From: Pyrobaculum arsenaticum DSM 13514
GTDB taxonomy: Archaea; Thermoproteota; Thermoprotei; Thermoproteales; Thermoproteaceae
Length of the DNA stretch: 64,000 nucleotides
Reading direction: 5' to 3'
Assembly (NCBI RefSeq): GCF_000016385.1
Contig: NC_009376.1
Location: forward strand, 310,001-374,000
Part shown: piece by piece, positions 59,857 through 64,000 of the stretch
Numbering within the stretch: the first letter of the stretch is position 1
How the letters are laid out: every line of letters starts with the position of its first letter
Translations under genes and position numbers: made by a program
The notes under the pieces: model-generated
Told to the model about the DNA's origin: nothing
Seen by the model: the letters and a program-made list of their open reading frames with translations, nothing else
Database searches by the model: none

Positions 59857-60294
59857 ATGATTCCTGCATACATCTTGTTAGGGCTTGTTAACTATTTAAT
59901 AGTCGTATCTCCAGCCCCACTTGTCCTAAAAATCTTCATCCTATTCATAACTATTGGAGCATCTTTTCAAGTCCTTCTCTGGATTCCGAAAGAGTCATAT
60001 ATACAAGAGAGAGGGGTCCTGTTGATAGGGCTTGTGCGTAGGAGGTTTATCGAAGGCGAAGTTGTAGAGGAGTACACGTATGACGAGGTCAAGCGGAGGC
60101 TCTCATTCGTCCCCGTCGGCAACAGGATTATCTTGCAATGCTTCTTCTGGGGCTTTTATGGGAGCTTTCAGAGACGTAGCGGCGAGTGGGTTGGCGTAGA
60201 CGTATACGCCGGTAGGGACTGCAGGGGGAGGTGGCTACTGGTAAGGAGGAGGGGGCAGGACAGGTATCTCCTGGTCTGCCCCGGCAATGTATGA
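59857..60294 (+). CDS. Membrane protein with two N-terminal helices and a beta-rich domain
   Basis: A 145-aa protein starting with MIPAYILLGLVNYLIVVSPA and LVLKIFILFITIGASFQVLL, a pair of hydrophobic helices, followed by a beta-rich cytoplasmic part (ERGVLLIGLVRRRFIEGEVV, GRDCRGRWLLVRRRGQDRYL). The plan recalls bacterial PH-domain (bPH) membrane proteins, but similarity is structural guesswork. ATG 59857 is 25 nt after ACTATAAGG. Its TGA overlaps the ATG of the CPBP protease, so the two are coupled. Divergent from the radical SAM operon with about 70 bp between starts. Confidence 0.5.
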   Translation: MIPAYILLGLVNYLIVVSPAPLVLKIFILFITIGASFQVLLWIPKESYIQERGVLLIGLVRRRFIEGEVVEEYTYDEVKRRLSFVPVGNRIILQCFFWGFYGSFQRRSGEWVGVDVYAGRDCRGRWLLVRRRGQDRYLLVCPGNV

Positions 60295-61130
60295 TTCTGT
60301 TCTTGGTCGCGGCTTTTGGGCTCGGGTGGCTCTTCCAGCTCCTCGCCGTGTACAGCCCCTTCTGGTTCGCCGCAACTATGTGGACGCCGGGGCTGGGGGC
60401 CTTGCTCGAGCTGAAGAGGGAGGGCAAGCTCAGGCCTAGGCCTCTTGGTGAGGAGTGGCCGGGCTTGAAGACGCTGTACAAGGCCACCACACCTGCGGCA
60501 TTTTGGCTGGCTCTGTCGATCCTACTGGCATACCTCATAGTGGGGCCAAGCCCCTACGCACCGCCGCCTGCAACCCGCATTCTCATCTCCGGATCGCTTG
60601 TAGAGGCACCTGGCTGGGTGGTGTATGCCACTCTCCTGCTGTCAATTATCGCGCCGCTCATAAACGCCCTTTTCGCCACATTCGGCGAGGAGTTGGGTTG
60701 GCGGGGATACCTCCTCCCCCGGCTGGCCGAGAGGATCGGCTGGGCCTGGGCTTCGGCGGCTGTCGGCGTTGTGTGGGGAGTGTGGCACGCGCCGGCCATA
60801 TTGGTGGTGGGGCACAACTACGGGAGGCCGTGGTGTTTAGAGTGCTTAGCCGTCTTCGTCCTCTTGACGGTGCCCGTGTCCTTCATACACACCTGGGCCT
60901 ATTTGAAATACGGCGTGTGGGGAGCGGCCTTCCTACACGGCGCAGTAAACGGCTGGGCTGGGGCCTACTTCCTCATCTACCACCACACCTTCGGCGACTT
61001 GGCGTGGAGCTTAACTGGGCTGTACGGCGCCGCCACCCTTGCGGCTACAGCCGCCGTGTTCTGGCTCTTGGCAAACCCCACGGCGCGGCGTAGTAAACTT
61101 ACAATGCCCGGCTGGGGCTCCGATGGATAG
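60291..61130 (+). CDS. CPBP-family intramembrane metalloprotease (CAAX-protease/Abi type)
   Basis: A 279-aa protein with about eight hydrophobic helices. FGEELGWRGYLLPRLAERIG is the E-E-x3-R motif; VGVVWGVWHAPAILVVGHN carries the conserved His; YGVWGAAFLHGAVNGWAG the H-G-x-x-N. These residues form the glutamate-type active site of CPBP proteases, which cleave prenylated proteins or peptides within the membrane and often occur in bacteriocin loci. ATG 60291 overlaps the stop of the preceding gene. Its place beside the radical SAM/Tat operon suggests, without proof, a role in maturation or immunity there. Confidence 0.8.
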   Translation: MILFLVAAFGLGWLFQLLAVYSPFWFAATMWTPGLGALLELKREGKLRPRPLGEEWPGLKTLYKATTPAAFWLALSILLAYLIVGPSPYAPPPATRILISGSLVEAPGWVVYATLLLSIIAPLINALFATFGEELGWRGYLLPRLAERIGWAWASAAVGVVWGVWHAPAILVVGHNYGRPWCLECLAVFVLLTVPVSFIHTWAYLKYGVWGAAFLHGAVNGWAGAYFLIYHHTFGDLAWSLTGLYGAATLAATAAVFWLLANPTARRSKLTMPGWGSDG

Positions 61131-61189
61131 TTTTACTCTCGGGTTAGTTGTCATTAACGACGAAACCGCGGAGCGGCTACCGCTTTGGG

Positions 61190-61627
61190 CTACACGAAGA
61201 GGCACTCCACACCTTCTTGCGCCGCGGTGTTGCAGAGCTTTTCGTCCCCAGTGACGAGCGGCGATTGCACCTTTGCGGCAGACGCTATCTGCAAGGCGTC
61301 TGCTATGTAGAGCCCGTGCTTCTCCACATATTTACCTGCGTCGAGGATTAGGGCCACTGTCAGCGGGACGAGTCTCATCGCGCCGAGCCTTGTCAGCCTC
61401 CTTACGTCGCCCAGCAATCTCCCCCGTAGCACCGGGTACACGTCCAGCCTTCCCGCCTTTCTCGCGGCCTTGTGTATAGCCGACATGGCCTCCCCAATAT
61501 TGAAAAGGCTGGTGTACAACAAGGCGTCTCCATTGTAGGCGTCGATGAACATCTTCCTCACTCTGTCCGAGCCCGGCTCCTTGATGTATCTCTTAACCAA
61601 CGCGCTGGTGTCAAGATATAGCCTCAT
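61190..61627 (-). CDS. vapC: VapC toxin, PIN-domain ribonuclease
   Basis: A 145-aa PIN-domain protein. MRLYLDTSALVKRYIKEPGS contains the first catalytic Asp; TSLFNIGEAMSAIHKAAR the conserved Glu; HGLYIADALQIASAAKVQSP the third acidic residue; LVTGDEKLCNTAAQEG the fourth. Complete. It overlaps its antitoxin gene by 17 bp. Unlike the other two VapC here, it is paired with an antitoxin of ribbon-helix-helix type. Confidence 0.85.
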   Translation of the reverse strand: MRLYLDTSALVKRYIKEPGSDRVRKMFIDAYNGDALLYTSLFNIGEAMSAIHKAARKAGRLDVYPVLRGRLLGDVRRLTRLGAMRLVPLTVALILDAGKYVEKHGLYIADALQIASAAKVQSPLVTGDEKLCNTAAQEGVECLFV

Positions 61628-61838
61628 CCCTCATCTCCCTCACCACAGCCGATGCTACCACCTCTAGATCCATCGGGTCGAAGTCCAGCTCCTCAGAGGC
61701 CGCGGGCACCTCGGCGAAGTACTCCCGCAGAATCCTCTCAAGCATCTGGGAGACGTCAATCCCCTCCCGCGCCGCTTCCTCCCTGAGCCTCCTCCACACC
61801 GCCGCGTCGATATATATGCTGGTACGAATTTTCTCCAT
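61611..61838 (-). CDS. vapB: VapB antitoxin, ribbon-helix-helix type
   Basis: A 75-aa antitoxin. MEKIRTSIYIDAAVWRRLRE and EAAREGIDVSQMLERILREY give a strand followed by two helices, a ribbon-helix-helix DNA-binding fold; the acidic tail EELDFDPMDLEVVASAVVRE should bind the toxin. Upstream on the minus strand, GACATATATACTCACACATG around 61850-61872 contains a TATA box. The end overlaps vapC for coupled translation. Confidence 0.8.
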   Translation of the reverse strand: MEKIRTSIYIDAAVWRRLREEAAREGIDVSQMLERILREYFAEVPAASEELDFDPMDLEVVASAVVREMRDEAIS

Positions 61839-61934
61839 AGATCCAAGACATGTGTGAGTATATATGTCTTTGCCCAGTCGCTACGCCGGCTTACCGAATG
61901 TCGGGAGACAGTGGATTGGCTGGCTTCAGGAAAA

Positions 61935-62012
61935 TGGCGGGCCCGATGGGATTTGAACCCACGACCTACGGCTTAGAAGGCCGCCGCTCTATCCAGGCTG
62001 AGCTACGGGCCC
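61935..62012 (-). tRNA. tRNA-Arg (anticodon UCU), CCA encoded
   Basis: The minus strand folds into a full cloverleaf: acceptor GGGCCCG paired with CGGGCCC, D arm GCTC...GAGC, anticodon stem GCGGC/GCCGT with loop CTTCTAA (anticodon TCT), and T arm GTGGG TTCAAAT CCCAT. It is followed by discriminator G and encoded CCA (61935-61937). It decodes AGA (and AGG by wobble). No intron is seen, though introns are common in tRNA genes of this order. Confidence 0.95.
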
Positions 62013-62112
62013 TTGTCACATAGACAAGGCGTTATTTTAAGCTTTTCTCCATACAGCTCACCAGATTAGTGCGATGAAGTATCGACGGCGGTGGCCTAAC
62101 GTGGATACGCTT

Positions 62113-62964
62113 TTACGCATCCCCGGGCAAATCTCCGAGGCGGCGCGGCGGGGTCATTTTTAGGCGGAGCTCCTCCTCGGCGTGGAGATCGCGCCTAAAC
62201 CTCCTGGCGATGGTCAGCCTAAGCCTGTACCTCAGCCTGTCGCCGTCGCCGACAACGTAGTCGTCTGTCATATTGAAAAAGCCGCCTGGAGGGGCGCCGA
62301 GGGCCTCCAAGATCTGCAAAACATCGGAACGGCTTGGCACGCCTTTCGTAATTACCAGCAGGGGCTCTGGGCCTCGGACCGGACGCCACGTAAACGCAAC
62401 TGATTGGTTCGGCTTAGCCCTGGCCACCACCTCCTTCACCCTCGCCCTGCTGAGGAAGACGTCGTGTTCTCTTACGAGCTCCAGCCTCGCCTCCGAGTCG
62501 TCGGGGGCGTAGAGCGATAGGTGGCCCTCCAACCTTCCCTCAGTTCTGCTGATTGAGAGATACGCCGACCTCTCGCCGTCTGAGACGCTGAGCTGGGCCC
62601 TCCCCACCTCCACGGCGTAGTCCCCCTCCCACTTGGCGAAGTAGAGCACCCATATGTCGGAGCCGTATGCCACGTCCAGCTGGGCCCCCGAGGCCATTAG
62701 AACGCCCATGTTGTCAACAGCTAGACCCGAGGCGGGGGCTGGGGGCAGGTTAAAGAAAGCGGAGCCCTCCAACACCGGCGGCTCCTCGCTCACCTCCAGC
62801 ATGGAGAGTTCGACCCGGAACTCCCTCCCGCTGAGGTATTGAAGCGACGCGTAGCCGACCAGCACCGACCTAAGCCTGCCCAGCCCCGTGACGGATACGG
62901 AGACCCACCCGCCGTCGTATTTCGTCGAGATGCCCTCGAACTGGGCCAGATTTAAAACCCTCAT
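62113..62964 (-). CDS. Uncharacterised beta-rich protein, 283 aa
   Basis: MRVLNLAQFEGISTKYDGGW starts at ATG 62964. The protein has many short strands (WVSVSVTGLGRLRSVLVGYA, FRVELSMLEVSEEPPVLEGS, AQLDVAYGSDIWVLYFAKWE) and a C-terminal alpha/beta part (PEPLLVITKGVPSRSDVLQI, then LRYRLRLTIARRFRRDLHAE). Soluble, no cysteines, no signal peptide. It resembles the CoxG/SRPBCC type only loosely. Family not recognised. It lies just after a frameshifted regulator gene on the same strand. Confidence 0.6.
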   Translation of the reverse strand: MRVLNLAQFEGISTKYDGGWVSVSVTGLGRLRSVLVGYASLQYLSGREFRVELSMLEVSEEPPVLEGSAFFNLPPAPASGLAVDNMGVLMASGAQLDVAYGSDIWVLYFAKWEGDYAVEVGRAQLSVSDGERSAYLSISRTEGRLEGHLSLYAPDDSEARLELVREHDVFLSRARVKEVVARAKPNQSVAFTWRPVRGPEPLLVITKGVPSRSDVLQILEALGAPPGGFFNMTDDYVVGDGDRLRYRLRLTIARRFRRDLHAEEELRLKMTPPRRLGDLPGDA

Positions 62965-62991
62965 GGAGGTGTGTAGGTGGGGGGATATAAG

Positions 62992-63737
62992 CTATATGCC
63001 GGGGGGCGGCCTTAGCTCGTAGCGCCTAAGGACGTAGATCCTGGCCTTCGGATCCGCGGCCTTCACTTTCTTGGCGTAGTCCGAGGCTGAGCCTAGGTCT
63101 GGGAAAGCCGCGGCGTAGAAGCCAACGGCGGCCGCAAAGCAACGGAAGAACTTTGAGGTCGTGGCGGGGGGCAGGTCGGACACCACTGCGAGGGCCGCGA
63201 TGCCCGCCTTTTCGAGATTCACCCAGTAGGTGTAGTTGACGTTCTCCTCGCCCACGCAAGTAGGGACCTCGCCTTGGTCTTCGGCAACCCCAGCTCCTCC
63301 ACCAAGTCCGTCGAAGATATTGTGGGGTTGGACACTAGCCGCCTGAGGGCCTCCTTCTGGAGGGGGGTGAGCCTCTTCGGCGCCAGGCCCGGCACCAACC
63401 AAGGCTTGCCGTACTTGGCGGAGAGGGCCTCCAGCTCGTCGAAGGTCTGGAAGGGCACGCCGAAGATGTAGTGCCCCTCCAGCGTCTCGAACTTGAGAAC
63501 CGTGTAGTCCTTGGGCTCCGACTCCGAGTAGAAAAAGGCGTAGTAGAGCCCCGGGAGGTCGGGCCTCACGTAGATCATAGGCGCCCCCACAAACCCCTCC
63601 TCTCTCAGCCTCTTAACTGCGTACCACACCGTCTGCCGGTTCATCCCCAGCTTCCGGGCAATGGCGCTGGGGGTGGCCCAACTCTCCGTGAGAAGCATCA
63701 CCAAGATCCTCCTCTCGTCGTAAGACAGCAACTCCAC
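62992..63737 (-). pseudogene. Winged-helix transcription regulator with a single-base frameshift
   Basis: GTG 63737 begins MELLSYDERRILVMLLTESW and ATPSAIARKLGMNRQTVWYA, a winged-helix DNA-binding domain of Lrp/MarR type. A second HTH-like part, LTPLQKEALRRLVSNPTISS with TDLVEELGLPKTKARSLL, follows at about residue 130. At about 63245-63256 (GCGTGGGCG) the frame shifts, and one base over it continues EENVNYTYWVNLEKAGIAAL and VKAADPKARIYVLRRYELRP to 62992. The whole would be about 247 aa. TTTAATAG at 63755-63762 is its TATA box. Either recently broken or a sequencing error. Confidence 0.7.
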
Positions 63738-63885
63738 TAATCTATGTCAGTCGTCACTATTAAACCTTTTCATAAGAAGGCAGAAACAAGCATATGTCAA
63801 TGTTTGTTACAAACTTCTTGACGCAGGCACGAGTACGTTAGCCGCCCTCAGAAAACGCTTAAAAACACGGCACCTCCGGCAGATC

Positions 63886-64000
63886 ATGTCAGAGCTGGAG
63901 GGGCTTCTGGAACTCCAGGCAGGATTCAAGTTGCAGGCATACGCCGTCATCGGCCTCTTGGCGTTGATACCTCTCGCCGTCGTGCTGGGACTAGCAAGCC
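63886..64000 (+). CDS. Small membrane protein, partial (runs off right edge)
   Basis: ATG 63886 gives MSELEGLLELQAGFKLQAYA and then a hydrophobic helix VIGLLALIPLAVVLGLAS, open at the window end. CGCTTAAAAACAC at 63856-63868 is a TATA box about 25 nt upstream, confirming the start. Too short to name. Confidence 0.55.
   Translation, partial: MSELEGLLELQAGFKLQAYAVIGLLALIPLAVVLGLAS

Noticed and set aside
1..64000. CRISPR array
   Set aside because: I looked for evenly spaced identical repeats of 24-37 bp, especially in the AT-rich gaps at 37.7-38 and 56.3-57 kb, and saw none.

Overview
The window looks like a chromosome segment of a hyperthermophilic crenarchaeon of the order Thermoproteales, most probably Pyrobaculum. 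Three things point there: four PaREP1-family genes (a repeat family first named in Pyrobaculum aerophilum); a dense set of VapBC toxin-antitoxin and archaeal ATPase genes; and start codons (often GTG or TTG) that sit about 20-28 nt after a TATA box with no leader or Shine-Dalgarno site. I used that TATA spacing to choose most starts. Overall G+C is middling to high. Positions 1-1380 are strikingly AT-rich and look foreign. All identifications come from reading the sequence; no database search was run.

Layout. 1-3.7 kb: end of a surface-glycan island (a membrane protein running off the left edge, a GT4 and a chimeric GT2). 3.7-12.5 kb: a repeat zone with three PaREP1 genes, an archaeal ATPase with a frameshift, scars of that ATPase, one intact vapBC and one decayed vapBC copy. 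12.5-20.5 kb: second glycan island (UDP-galactopyranose-mutase-like flavoprotein, four GT4 genes of which one is frameshifted, one GT2). 20.9-24.9 kb: S9 peptidase, radical SAM/SPASM enzyme, ATPase. 25.1-31.4 kb: a respiratory gene set, namely a TorD-like chaperone, a ribbon-helix-helix protein and a three-subunit Tat-exported molybdopterin reductase of the tetrathionate/arsenate group. 31.8-35.6 kb: two membrane proteins, vapBC, the DNA-repair protein Nre beside a decayed Nre copy, and a box C/D sRNA. 36.2-45.7 kb: mostly housekeeping (SCP2 and alcohol dehydrogenase, DUF1512, pheS, nadM, acyl-CoA dehydrogenase) with decayed genes between. 46.6-49 kb: a carotenoid locus in which phytoene synthase is cut off and joined to a headless glycosyltransferase. 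49.6-54.3 kb: a hydantoinase operon with its transporter. 54.4-64 kb: a broken ATPase, small unknown genes, an unusual radical SAM operon, vapBC, tRNA-Arg(UCU), a frameshifted regulator and the start of a membrane protein.

Two candidates for an undescribed system stand out. First, a translationally coupled operon at 57.8-59.8 kb encodes a Tat-type exported protein, a small membrane protein, a radical SAM enzyme with extra cysteines and a 53-residue membrane peptide. It is divergent from a membrane protein coupled to a CPBP-family intramembrane protease. This resembles a peptide or protein modification and export locus. Second, PaREP1 genes repeatedly carry upstream the last codons of one ATPase family. 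That suggests a two-gene ATPase-PaREP1 cassette that has spread and then lost the ATPase.

The window is also remarkable for the number of genes broken by one base, one stop codon or one deletion junction (ATPases at 10.3 and 54.4 kb, GT4 at 17.5 kb, crtB-GT2 at 48.2 kb, panD at 43.0 kb, regulator at 63.25 kb). Either the strain has a high indel rate or some of these are sequencing errors.
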